Source: Qipengyuania flavescens (lineage in GTDB: Bacteria; Pseudomonadota; Alphaproteobacteria; Sphingomonadales; Sphingomonadaceae). From it: a stretch of 64,000 nt of DNA. Below are positions 44,588-52,208 of the stretch, piece by piece. Both the position numbers and the translations under genes were made by a program. The stretch covers positions 1-64,000 of the forward strand of contig NZ_JARULD010000001.1 of the NCBI RefSeq assembly GCF_029688735.1. Direction: 5' to 3'. Positions within the stretch are counted from its first letter, which is position 1, and each line of letters opens with the position of its first letter. Below the pieces are notes generated by a model. The model did no database searches. It saw only the letters and a program-made list of their open reading frames with translations, and had not been told where the DNA came from.

Positions 44588-45283
44588 TTAGCGCTGTGTC
44601 AACAGGGTATATGGGTTGAGGGCGTTGGCCGGCTCCCACCATTCCGCATCCTTCGTCGTCTGCATGATCGCGAAATGGAGATGCGGCGCATCTTCGCTCG
44701 CATTGCCGCTGCTGCCGACCGTGCCGAGACGCTGACCGCGGCGGACGCGCTGGCCTTCCTTCAATCCTTCCGCGTATTCGTCGAGATGGGCGTAGTAATA
44801 GATCGTCTCGCCGTCGGTCGAGCGGACGTAGACCGTGTTGCCGCCTGCTTCGGACTTGAACAGGCGCTCGATCTGGCCCGGCGCGGCGGCGACCACGCTG
44901 GTGCCGGTCGGTGCCATTATGTCGATGGCTTCGTGCAGACGATCGCCACCACTTCTCGAATCGCTGAAAGTATCGGTCAGATCATCGGGCCGGATATTCA
45001 GCACCGGGATCTGCAAGGTTCCGGGTGCCGACGACGCCGGTGCGCGAACCACATTCGTGTCGAGTGGATCGGCAACGGGGCCCGGCGTTTCCGGAGCCGG
45101 CATCGTGCCGCCGGGCACAGTGTCGGTAGCCTCGGGGCTCGGTGCGGCCTCTGCCGGCCGCGTGCTGTCGCGCTGGCCTTCACTCGTCGCGTTTTCGATC
45201 AGGCTGCCACCCACGATGATCCATACCGCGCTGGTCAGCGTGGCCGTGATGACGATGGTGAGGATGCGGTCGACGAGCTTCAT
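44588..45283 (-). CDS. M23 family metallopeptidase (LytM domain)
   Basis: A 231-residue peptidoglycan endopeptidase-like protein. One N-terminal helix (about 8-28) anchors it to the membrane, followed by a Pro/Ala-rich linker (about 35-95). The LytM domain (115-225) carries zinc-ligand motifs HEAIDI (HxxxD) and HLHFAI, and the intermediate block YYYAHLDEYAEGLKEGQRVR is typical. An ASEDAPHLH segment precedes the last His. It follows the L,D-transpeptidase by 17 bases, so the two cell-wall enzymes are co-expressed. Whether it cleaves peptidoglycan itself or only activates another enzyme cannot be told. Confidence 0.9.
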   Translation of the reverse strand: MKLVDRILTIVITATLTSAVWIIVGGSLIENATSEGQRDSTRPAEAAPSPEATDTVPGGTMPAPETPGPVADPLDTNVVRAPASSAPGTLQIPVLNIRPDDLTDTFSDSRSGGDRLHEAIDIMAPTGTSVVAAAPGQIERLFKSEAGGNTVYVRSTDGETIYYYAHLDEYAEGLKEGQRVRRGQRLGTVGSSGNASEDAPHLHFAIMQTTKDAEWWEPANALNPYTLLTQR

Positions 45284-45300
45284 GAGAGCTCTCTAGCGCC

Positions 45301-46599
45301 TCACGCCTCGAAAATCACCTCTGTCGATTGCGAAACCATCCCGGCGAGCCGTGCCGCGTCCCAGTTGGTAAGGCGCACACAGCCATGGCTTTGCGCCCTG
45401 CCGATGGTTTCCGGGTCGGGCGTTCCGTGGATACCGTAGTGCTCTTTCGACAGGTCGATCCAGACCACGCCAACCGGGCCATTCGGCCCCGGCGGGAGGG
45501 TGAACTCCTCGCCCTCCGCGCTTTCGTCGCCTTGCAGGACTTTTGGATCGTAATCGAACGGCGGGTTGTATGCTTCGCCCACGATGTCCCATTCGCCTAT
45601 CGGGAGCGGGAATTCGCGGGAACCGGAGCTGACCGTGAACAGCGCAACGAGCTTTTCACCCTGATAGGCCTTCAGCGTCTTGCCGGCCTTGCTGACGACG
45701 ATGCGGTCGACCTCGGGCTGGTCGCTGCCGACGCCGAGCGAAGCGAGCGTTTGCTGCCAGCTCGTGTCGTCGATCGAACCGGGTGCAATACGGTCGTTCC
45801 CGATATTAGGCACGCGGATCTGCTGGCCGGGGGTGAAGTAGCTTTCGGTGGAAGATGTGTCGTTCGAAGCCGTGCGCGTCGAACTTGCGCTCGGGGTCGG
45901 TGTCGGCGTCGTAGTTCCAGTCGCAGAGGGCGATCCGCTAGCCGTTCCGCTGGCCGAGCCGCTCGCGCCAGCAGGCCGACCGTTCGGATTGAGCTGCTTG
46001 AGAACATCGACAGTCGTATGGAAACGCTCTGCAAGCCGCTCGTCGAGCGATTTGTAGCCCATGCGTTCGAGCTCGGCCTGGGCCTCCGTTTCCTCGGGAA
46101 TGTCCGTGTATTCGGCATCGCTCCAGCTGGCAGGGATGGTCACGACGCGCGTCGCCGGGATGCGCTCCCACTCGGCCAGTGCTTCCTTCGTTGCATCATC
46201 TAGCTCGCCCGTGACGTCGAGGTCGTTGGCTTCCTGAAAGCCATTTAGCGCATTCTCGGTGCTCATCCCCATCTTGCCGTCGATTACGCCCGGCCCGAAG
46301 CCGATGCGATCCAGCACGACCTGCGCCTGCATGATCGGGCGATCTTCGGGGTCTGGGATGTCGGCGGACTGCGTGCCATCGGCAGAATCCGTGGCGGACG
46401 CATTCATATAGCGTTCGTCGTTCGAGGCCATTGTATCGGCGAGATTGTCGTCGCCATAGGTCTCGTAACCATAATCGTTCTGAGCAGTGCTGGTCGCGTC
46501 GGTCTGCGGCTGATCGGCACTGTCGGCCCCGCCCGATCCGCAGGCGGAAAGCGCCAGGAGCGATGCGGCGAGTGCGAGAGTACGGGGCTTGAACGACAT
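45301..46599 (-). CDS. L,D-transpeptidase (YkuD) lipoprotein
   Basis: A 432-residue envelope protein. It has a lipoprotein signal with lipobox LSACG (Cys20), and an acidic low-complexity linker. A peptidoglycan-binding-like helical segment follows (about 90-140, VVLDRIGFGPGVIDGKMGMS). A Ser/Thr/Pro-rich spacer (SGSASGTASGSPSATG) precedes the YkuD domain. The catalytic block is HGTPDPETIGRAQSHGCVRL, with the Cys of the SHGCVRL motif. It likely forms 3-3 peptide crosslinks or attaches proteins to peptidoglycan. thiE lies 46 bases upstream on the same strand and the M23 peptidase 17 bases downstream. Confidence 0.92.
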   Translation of the reverse strand: MSFKPRTLALAASLLALSACGSGGADSADQPQTDATSTAQNDYGYETYGDDNLADTMASNDERYMNASATDSADGTQSADIPDPEDRPIMQAQVVLDRIGFGPGVIDGKMGMSTENALNGFQEANDLDVTGELDDATKEALAEWERIPATRVVTIPASWSDAEYTDIPEETEAQAELERMGYKSLDERLAERFHTTVDVLKQLNPNGRPAGASGSASGTASGSPSATGTTTPTPTPSASSTRTASNDTSSTESYFTPGQQIRVPNIGNDRIAPGSIDDTSWQQTLASLGVGSDQPEVDRIVVSKAGKTLKAYQGEKLVALFTVSSGSREFPLPIGEWDIVGEAYNPPFDYDPKVLQGDESAEGEEFTLPPGPNGPVGVVWIDLSKEHYGIHGTPDPETIGRAQSHGCVRLTNWDAARLAGMVSQSTEVIFEA

Positions 46600-46644
46600 T
46601 GTGCGATCTCCTGAAATCGGGACGCATCCGGTCCCTTCAGGATG

Positions 46645-47274
46645 TCAAACTCGCGCCTCGCCGATTTGCTCCACAAAGGCTTTGACAACAGCCACTTCGT
46701 CGCCGGACCAGATTGCGCCCGACACGGCGAGAAAGTCGGCTCCAGCCTTGATCAGGGGTGCGCAATTTTCCGGCGTGATGCCGCCGATGGCGACCGAGGG
46801 CAGCTCGACCATTTCGCTCCACCACTGGAGGAGTTCAAGATCGGCGCGGTGCTCGGTATCTTTGGTCGTACTCGGAAAGAATGCGCCGAACGCGACATAA
46901 TCCGCCCCGGCCTCGCCCGCTTCCAGCGCGAGATGGCGCGAATCGTGACAAGTCACTCCGATCTGCGCTTCCCGGCCCAGGTCTTCGCGAGCCTCGCGCG
47001 GATCGCCGTCGCCCTGGCCTAGGTGCACGCCATCGGCCCCGAGACGCTTGGCGAGGGCGACGTCGTCATTGACGATAAAGGCGACCTCGTTCGCGGCGCA
47101 GATCGCCTGCAGGGGCTCGGCAAGTCGCGCTGCCTCGTGCTGGTCCACCCCCTTCACCCGAAACTGGAAAGCGGTAGCGACACCCTTCCCCGCATCGAGT
47201 GCGCGCTCGAGGCGCTCGGGAAAGGTGCCCGACACGTCGAGCGGCGAGATCAGGTAAAGCTGGCAATCGGTCAT
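46645..47274 (-). CDS. thiE: Thiamine phosphate synthase
   Basis: Joins the thiazole and pyrimidine moieties to make thiamine phosphate. The 209-residue TIM-barrel protein has the phosphate-binding and Mg2+ motifs of ThiE: FQFRVKGVDQHEAARLAEPL, FIVNDDVALAKRLGADGVHL, GQGDGDPREARE, IGVTCHDSRHLALEAGEAGA, YVAFGAFFPSTTKD and VAIGGITPENCAPLIKAGAD. The usual Lys-dependent K in QxRxK is present as QFRVKG. No TPP riboswitch was seen in the 80-base upstream gap. It is followed by the L,D-transpeptidase gene. Confidence 0.94.
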   Translation of the reverse strand: MTDCQLYLISPLDVSGTFPERLERALDAGKGVATAFQFRVKGVDQHEAARLAEPLQAICAANEVAFIVNDDVALAKRLGADGVHLGQGDGDPREAREDLGREAQIGVTCHDSRHLALEAGEAGADYVAFGAFFPSTTKDTEHRADLELLQWWSEMVELPSVAIGGITPENCAPLIKAGADFLAVSGAIWSGDEVAVVKAFVEQIGEARV

Positions 47275-47354
47275 CGGCCGCGTTCTCTAATGCGCTCGCC
47301 GCAATTCGTCACCCGTTCAGATGAGCGACAGCGTCGCTGGCCGCTAATGCGCAG

Positions 47355-47744
47355 ATGAAGACTGCCTTTGCCGCCGCCCTCGCCCTGCCGCTGACCGCCT
47401 GCGCGATTATTTCCGACACGCCACGCGTTAACGGCGATGCCGCGACGCAAGGCATGCCGGTTGCGCTCGGCGAAGCGGTATGGACGGGCGACACCATCCT
47501 CAAGCCGCTGGCGGTGACCGAAGACAGCCGCTGCCCTACCGACGTTCAATGCGCCTGGGCAGGCAGGCTGACCGTCTCCACGCGGATCACCGCGACAAGC
47601 TGGGCGCAGACTGCCCCTCTGACGCTTGGCGAGCCTTACGAAGTTCTTGGGCGAACCTACGTCCTGACAGAAGCGACGCCCGAGAAGACTGCGAACGAAG
47701 AAATCTCCGTTCGTGAATACCGCTTCACCTTCGAACGGCGCTGA
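47355..47744 (+). CDS. Small putative lipoprotein
   Basis: Unrecognised 129-residue protein with lipoprotein signal MKTAFAAALALPLTAC (lipobox LTAC, Cys16). The mature part contains two further cysteines in DSRCPTDVQCAWAGRLTV, a CPxxVxCxWAG motif often seen in small beta-barrel-like lipoproteins of Sphingomonadales, and strand-rich C-terminus. The ATG is the first codon after a short divergent gap with thiE. The stop of the convergent aldolase gene lies three bases away. Location is presumably the envelope; function unknown. Confidence 0.8.
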   Translation: MKTAFAAALALPLTACAIISDTPRVNGDAATQGMPVALGEAVWTGDTILKPLAVTEDSRCPTDVQCAWAGRLTVSTRITATSWAQTAPLTLGEPYEVLGRTYVLTEATPEKTANEEISVREYRFTFERR

Positions 47745-47747
47745 GCG

Positions 47748-48635
47748 TCAGGTAACACTCGCAGCGTGAATCTGGTCGATCGCGCCCGAAAGCGTGCCGT
47801 CGAAATCCTCGTCGCTCTGATTGTGCCGCAGATCCTGCAGCAAGCCGCGGCTGAAGCTGGCGATCATGCCAGGATTCTTGGCAAGTTCGGCGCAAGCCTC
47901 GTCAGTCGAATAACCACCCGACAGCGCGACGACGCGCAGCACTTTGGGGTGGTTTGTCAGCCCTGAATAGAGGCCCGCCGTCTTCGGGATGGAGAGCTTC
48001 AGCATGACCTGCTGACCGTCCGGCAGCGCATCGAGGCCCTCTTCGATCGCTTCAAGCAGGATGGCTTCGCCTTCCGCGCGGTCGGTGGCGGTGATGTCGT
48101 ATTCCGGCTCGAGCATGGGCACGAGACCGGTCGACAGGATCCGCGCACCTTCGGCGAATTGCTGGCGCACGGCTTCTTTGATGCCGACCGGATTGGCCGA
48201 CTTCACGACCGAACGCATCTTGGTGCCGAAAACGCCGAGGTCCTTGGCGCGGCGGCACATGTCTTCGAGGCCCGGATTGGGCTTCATCAGCTGGGCCCCG
48301 TCACGCTCGTCTTCCAAGCCCTTGTCGACTTTGAGGAAGGGGACGATGCCGCGCTCTTTCAGACGCGCCGGAACGCTTTTACCGCCGCTCTCGCCGTCCA
48401 TGGTTTTCTCGAACAGGATGGCGCCGATGACCTTGCCGTTACCGAAGCACGGTGCCTCGATAATGCGCTGGCGCATTTCATGGATGAGGCTGAACATTTC
48501 GTCTTCTGTAGTCCAGGCGCTGTCTTCGACGCCATAACCCTTCAGCGCCTTGGGTGTGGAGCCACCCGACTGATCGAGCGCCGCGATAAAGCCCTGGCCG
48601 GTGGCGACGCGCGCCTTCATGTCGTCGAAAGTCAT
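47748..48635 (-). CDS. fda: Fructose-bisphosphate aldolase, class I
   Basis: Glycolytic/gluconeogenic enzyme that interconverts fructose 1,6-bisphosphate and triose phosphates through a Schiff base. The 295-residue protein matches the short bacterial class I aldolases: FIAALDQSGGSTPKALKGYG, GKVIGAILFEKTMDGE, FLKVDKGLEDE, ILSTGLVPMLEPEYDI and VMLKLSIPK with the probable Schiff-base Lys. Start 48635 is preferred: GAGGA sits seven bases upstream and MTFDDMKARV is the normal N-terminus, while an earlier in-frame ATG at 48659 adds eight residues. It is divergent from the flavodoxin-like gene and not in the tkt-gap-pgk operon. Confidence 0.93.
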   Translation of the reverse strand: MTFDDMKARVATGQGFIAALDQSGGSTPKALKGYGVEDSAWTTEDEMFSLIHEMRQRIIEAPCFGNGKVIGAILFEKTMDGESGGKSVPARLKERGIVPFLKVDKGLEDERDGAQLMKPNPGLEDMCRRAKDLGVFGTKMRSVVKSANPVGIKEAVRQQFAEGARILSTGLVPMLEPEYDITATDRAEGEAILLEAIEEGLDALPDGQQVMLKLSIPKTAGLYSGLTNHPKVLRVVALSGGYSTDEACAELAKNPGMIASFSRGLLQDLRHNQSDEDFDGTLSGAIDQIHAASVT

Positions 48636-48761
48636 CGGGAAATCCTCGTGCCTGTGCATTCGTATGCGCGCCCTTTAGCCAAGCGGTTTCGCACCTGCAA
48701 CAGCGCGCGGGTAACTTATGCCGTGCCGGGACGTATTGGTTGGAGAGAAGAGGAGAAACGG

Positions 48762-49520
48762 ATGCTGGACGATACGCAAGAGCAGCTTTGCAAAGACAAC
48801 AGGACCGACTTTTCCGATCTGAAGGCACTGACGATCAATTGCACGCTGAAGCCCCCGCCGCAGGGGTCACATACCGACAAGCTGCTGGGCGTTGCCGAAG
48901 CTATCCTCGTGAAGAACAATGTCGGTCTCGAGACGGTCCGGCTGGTCGATCATGCCATCGCGCCGGGTGTCTACCCGGACATGACCGAGCACGGCGCAGA
49001 ACAGGACGATTGGCCCACCATCTGGGAGAAGGTGCAGGCCGCCGACATCCTCATCGTCGGAACTCCGATCTGGCTGGGAGAGAAATCTTCCGTGTGCCAG
49101 CGGCTGATCGAGCGGCTCTATGCGCATTCCGGCCAGACCAACGACAAAGGGCAATACACCTTTTACGGCAAAGTCGGCGGCTGCATCGTCACCGGCAACG
49201 AGGACGGCATCAAGCATGTCGGCATGGGCGTGCTCTACTCGCTCCAGCACGTCGGCTACACCATACCACCGCAAGCCGACGCGGGGTGGATCGGCGAAGC
49301 GGGGCCCGGCCCCAGCTACGGCGACGCAAAGGAAGATGGCAGCGGCTATGTCGGCTTCGACAACGACTTTACCCGCCGGAACACGACTTTCATGACGTGG
49401 AACCTGATGCATTTCGCGCGCATGCTGAAAGATGCTGGCGGCATACCGGCATGGGGTAATACGGTTGATCTGTGGAAGGAAGGCTACCGCTTCGACGCGC
49501 CCAATCCGGACTATCGTTGA
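48762..49520 (+). CDS. Flavodoxin-like NADPH-dependent FMN reductase family protein
   Basis: A 252-residue protein with a flavodoxin-fold core. The N-terminal 30 residues are hydrophilic, then the flavin-binding strand-loop LKALTINCTLKPPPQGSHTD begins. The core carries ILIVGTPIWLGEKSSVCQRL (P-W region binding the isoalloxazine ring), and KVGGCIVTGNEDGIKHVGMG. ATG 48762 has AGGAGA at 48751-48756; longer in-frame reading upstream runs through the antisense region of the aldolase gene and is not convincing. Proteins of this kind act as quinone or metal reductases, but the substrate is unknown. Its stop abuts the stop of the convergent thioesterase gene. Confidence 0.87.
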   Translation: MLDDTQEQLCKDNRTDFSDLKALTINCTLKPPPQGSHTDKLLGVAEAILVKNNVGLETVRLVDHAIAPGVYPDMTEHGAEQDDWPTIWEKVQAADILIVGTPIWLGEKSSVCQRLIERLYAHSGQTNDKGQYTFYGKVGGCIVTGNEDGIKHVGMGVLYSLQHVGYTIPPQADAGWIGEAGPGPSYGDAKEDGSGYVGFDNDFTRRNTTFMTWNLMHFARMLKDAGGIPAWGNTVDLWKEGYRFDAPNPDYR

Positions 49521-49979
49521 TCAGTCCCTGCGGGTGATCTTGCGGATGATCCCGTTGAAGCTGAGCACCGGAGTGCCATCGGCGGTGATCTTGCCGACGA
49601 CGTAGATCGTCTTGCCGCCAGCCCGCACGACTTCGCCGCGTGCTTCGATCAGCTGGCCGACACGCGCAGGATCGAGAAAGTCGCCCGCAAGATGCATCGT
49701 CACGCCATGCGACTCCGCCAGAGCTTCGGTGGCGATGGTGAACAGTGCGCTATCGGCAAAAGTCATCAGGCAACCGCCATGCATGAAGCCGGCACCATTC
49801 ATGTGCCGTTCTTCTGCGCGGAAGGCGGATACGTAATCGCCATTCTCGTCGCGGCGCTCGTAGAACGGACCAGCGCGCTGCTCGAAAGCATCGCTGTTCC
49901 AGGTGGACCAGCCTGCGAATTCGCCTTCGGTGACCGGGATCAACCCGCCGCCCGATCCGACAGCTTCGTTCTCGCTCAT
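49521..49979 (-). CDS. PaaI-family thioesterase
   Basis: A 152-residue hotdog-fold acyl-CoA thioesterase. The signature HGGCLMTFADSALFTIATEA (about residue 66-85) is the PaaI-type HGG motif on the central helix, preceded by MNGAGF. A further strand, VTMHLAGDFLDPARVGQLIE, and the C-terminal VVGKITADGTPVLSFNGI fit the fold. The ATG overlaps the pgk stop (ATGA), so its translation is coupled to phosphoglycerate kinase, an unusual partner. Substrate unknown; the start avoids an extra 15 residues that would run into pgk. Confidence 0.88.
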   Translation of the reverse strand: MSENEAVGSGGGLIPVTEGEFAGWSTWNSDAFEQRAGPFYERRDENGDYVSAFRAEERHMNGAGFMHGGCLMTFADSALFTIATEALAESHGVTMHLAGDFLDPARVGQLIEARGEVVRAGGKTIYVVGKITADGTPVLSFNGIIRKITRRD

Positions 49980-51175
49980 GCGGCCAACGCGGCAACGCCC
50001 GGCAGGTCCTTGCCTTCCATCCATTCGAGGAAGGCGCCCCCAGCGGTCGAAACGAAAGTGAAGTCATCCTTCACACCTGCGTGAGCTAGCGCGGCGACGG
50101 TATCGCCCCCGCCAGCCACGGAGATCAGGGAGCCGTCCTGCGTCAAAGCGGCGGCCGTCTTAGCCAAGGCGACCGTGGCGGCGTCGAAAGGCTCGGTCTC
50201 GAAGGCACCCATCGGACCGTTCCACACAAGCGTGCGGCAGGTCTTGAGCACGTCGCCCAGCGCTTCGGTCGCGAGCGGGCCGACGTCGAGGATCATCTCG
50301 TCATCGGCTACCTCGTGGACGTTGCAGGTGCGTAGCGACGCGGGATTGGCGGCGAATTCCTTCGCGACTACGACGTCATACGGCAGATGCACCGTGCAAC
50401 CGGCGTGGTCCGCCTCGTCCATGATGCGGCTGGCCGTATCGGTGAGGTCGTGCTCGCACAGCGATTTGCCGACATCGACACCCTTCGCGGCGAGAAAGGT
50501 ATTTGCCATCCCGCCGCCGATGATCAGGTGCTGGACCTTGCCGACGAGGTTTTCGAGCACGTCCAGCTTGGTCGAGACCTTCGCCCCGCCGACCACTGCC
50601 GCCACCGGCTGTTCCGGGTTGCCGAGCGCGGCATCGAGCGCCTTCAATTCCGCTTCCATCGCGCGACCGGCATAGGATGGCAGATGGTGCGCCAGCCCCT
50701 CGGTCGAGGCGTGCGCGCGGTGCGAGGCAGAGAAGGCGTCGTTGACGTAGAAATCGCCATGAGCGGCGATGCCCTTGGCGAAGTCCGGATCGTTGGCTTC
50801 CTCGCCGGGCCAGAAGCGGACGTTATCGAGCAGGCCGATATCGCCATTGCCGAGAATGCCGATCGACTGTTCGACCACCGGGCCCATGACCTCGGGGATG
50901 AACATGATCTCCTTGCCGAGCACCTTTTCGACATCGCCCTGCACGAAGCTGGTCGACATGGTCGAGTGGCGCTGTCCTTTGGGACGGCCGTAATGTGCGA
51001 GCAACAGGACCTTGGCACCCTTGTCGGCGAGTTCGAGGATCGTGGGTTTCACCGCCTCGACCCGCGTGACATCGGTTGCCGATCCGTCCTTCATCGGAAG
51101 GTTCAGATCGACGCGCACCAGCGCGACCTTGCCGGTAATATCGTCAAGGTCGTCCAGGGTCCTGAAATTGCTCAT
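49976..51175 (-). CDS. pgk: Phosphoglycerate kinase
   Basis: Glycolytic enzyme transferring phosphate from 1,3-bisphosphoglycerate to ADP. The 399-residue protein has N-domain motifs VALVRVDLNLPMKDG and LLLAHYGRPKGQRHS, and C-domain nucleotide-binding segments PVAAVVGGAKVSTKLDVLEN and LISVAGGGDTVAALAHAG with the final GGAFLEWMEGKDLPGVAAL. It is third in tkt-gap-pgk-thioesterase, ten bases after gap, and overlaps the thioesterase start by four bases. Confidence 0.97.
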   Translation of the reverse strand: MSNFRTLDDLDDITGKVALVRVDLNLPMKDGSATDVTRVEAVKPTILELADKGAKVLLLAHYGRPKGQRHSTMSTSFVQGDVEKVLGKEIMFIPEVMGPVVEQSIGILGNGDIGLLDNVRFWPGEEANDPDFAKGIAAHGDFYVNDAFSASHRAHASTEGLAHHLPSYAGRAMEAELKALDAALGNPEQPVAAVVGGAKVSTKLDVLENLVGKVQHLIIGGGMANTFLAAKGVDVGKSLCEHDLTDTASRIMDEADHAGCTVHLPYDVVVAKEFAANPASLRTCNVHEVADDEMILDVGPLATEALGDVLKTCRTLVWNGPMGAFETEPFDAATVALAKTAAALTQDGSLISVAGGGDTVAALAHAGVKDDFTFVSTAGGAFLEWMEGKDLPGVAALAA

Positions 51176-51185
51176 CGAATAGTCC

Positions 51186-52193
51186 TTACAGGAACTTCGC
51201 CATCACGCCGGCGGTGTCGAGCATGCGGTTCGAGAAGCCCCATTCATTGTCGTACCAGCTGACGACACGGGCGAGCTTGCCTTCCATCACGCTGGTCTCG
51301 AGGCTGTCGATGGTCGAGCTGGCGGGATAGTGGTTGAAGTCCGAGCTGACGAGCGGCTGGTCGGTATAGTCGAGCACGCCCTTCATCTTGCCTTCTGCCG
51401 CTTCCTTCAGCGCCGCATTCAGCTCCTCGGCGCTGGTGTCGCGACCGGGGGTGAAGACGAGATCGACGAGGCTGACATTCGGCGTCGGTACGCGGACCGA
51501 GCTGCCGTCTAGCTTGCCGGCCAGTTCGGGCAGGACGAGGCCGACCGCGCGGGCAGCGCCGGTGGTGGTCGGGATCATGTTCTGCGCACCGCCGCGGGCA
51601 CGGCGCATGTCGCCATGCATCTGGTCGAGCATGCGCTGGTCGTTGGTGTAGCTGTGGATCGTGGTCATGAAGCCGCGCTCGATACCGACCGTGTCGTGCA
51701 GCACCTTGGCCATCGGCGAGAGGCAGTTGGTGGTGCAGCTGGCGTTGGAAACGATCACGTCTTCGGCGGTCAGCGTCTCATGGTTCACGCCGTAAACGAT
51801 GGTCGCGGAAACGTTCTTGGCCGGGGCCGAGATCAACACGCGCTTGGCACCCGCATCGAGATGCGGACGGCAGGCTTCGTCGGACTGGAAGAAGCCCGTG
51901 CATTCCAAGACGATGTCGACCCCTTGCTCGCCATGCGGAAGCTTGCCGGGCTCACGCTCGCTGGTGACCGCGATGCTCTTGCCGTTGACGATGATGGCGT
52001 TGTCGCCGGTCTCTACCGTGCCGGGGAAGCGGCCATGCGTGCTGTCGTACTGAAACAGCAGCGCATTCGCCTTGGTATCGGCCAGGTCGTTGATGCTGAC
52101 CAGGTCGAGATCGTGATCGTCACGCTCCAGAATGGCGCGCGCCACGAGGCGGCCGATACGTCCGAAACCGTTGATTGCAACCTTCGTCGCCAT
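51186..52193 (-). CDS. gap: Glyceraldehyde-3-phosphate dehydrogenase, type I
   Basis: Oxidises glyceraldehyde 3-phosphate with NAD(P)+ in glycolysis. The 335-residue protein begins with the Rossmann motif [17 protein letters not shown]. The catalytic cysteine is in [15 protein letters not shown] (about residue 153), with NAGITxx-type substrate region [20 protein letters not shown] and the end [20 protein letters not shown]. It sits between tkt (15 bases upstream) and pgk (10 bases downstream), giving a carbon-metabolism operon. No second gap gene is in the window. Confidence 0.97.
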   Translation of the reverse strand: MATKVAINGFGRIGRLVARAILERDDHDLDLVSINDLADTKANALLFQYDSTHGRFPGTVETGDNAIIVNGKSIAVTSEREPGKLPHGEQGVDIVLECTGFFQSDEACRPHLDAGAKRVLISAPAKNVSATIVYGVNHETLTAEDVIVSNASCTTNCLSPMAKVLHDTVGIERGFMTTIHSYTNDQRMLDQMHGDMRRARGGAQNMIPTTTGAARAVGLVLPELAGKLDGSSVRVPTPNVSLVDLVFTPGRDTSAEELNAALKEAAEGKMKGVLDYTDQPLVSSDFNHYPASSTIDSLETSVMEGKLARVVSWYDNEWGFSNRMLDTAGVMAKFL

Positions 52194-52208
52194 GGAAGAA
52201 ACTCCTGC

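Noticed and set aside
47275-47354. TPP riboswitch upstream of thiE
   Set aside because: The 80-base gap is too short and lacks the conserved CUGAGA element.
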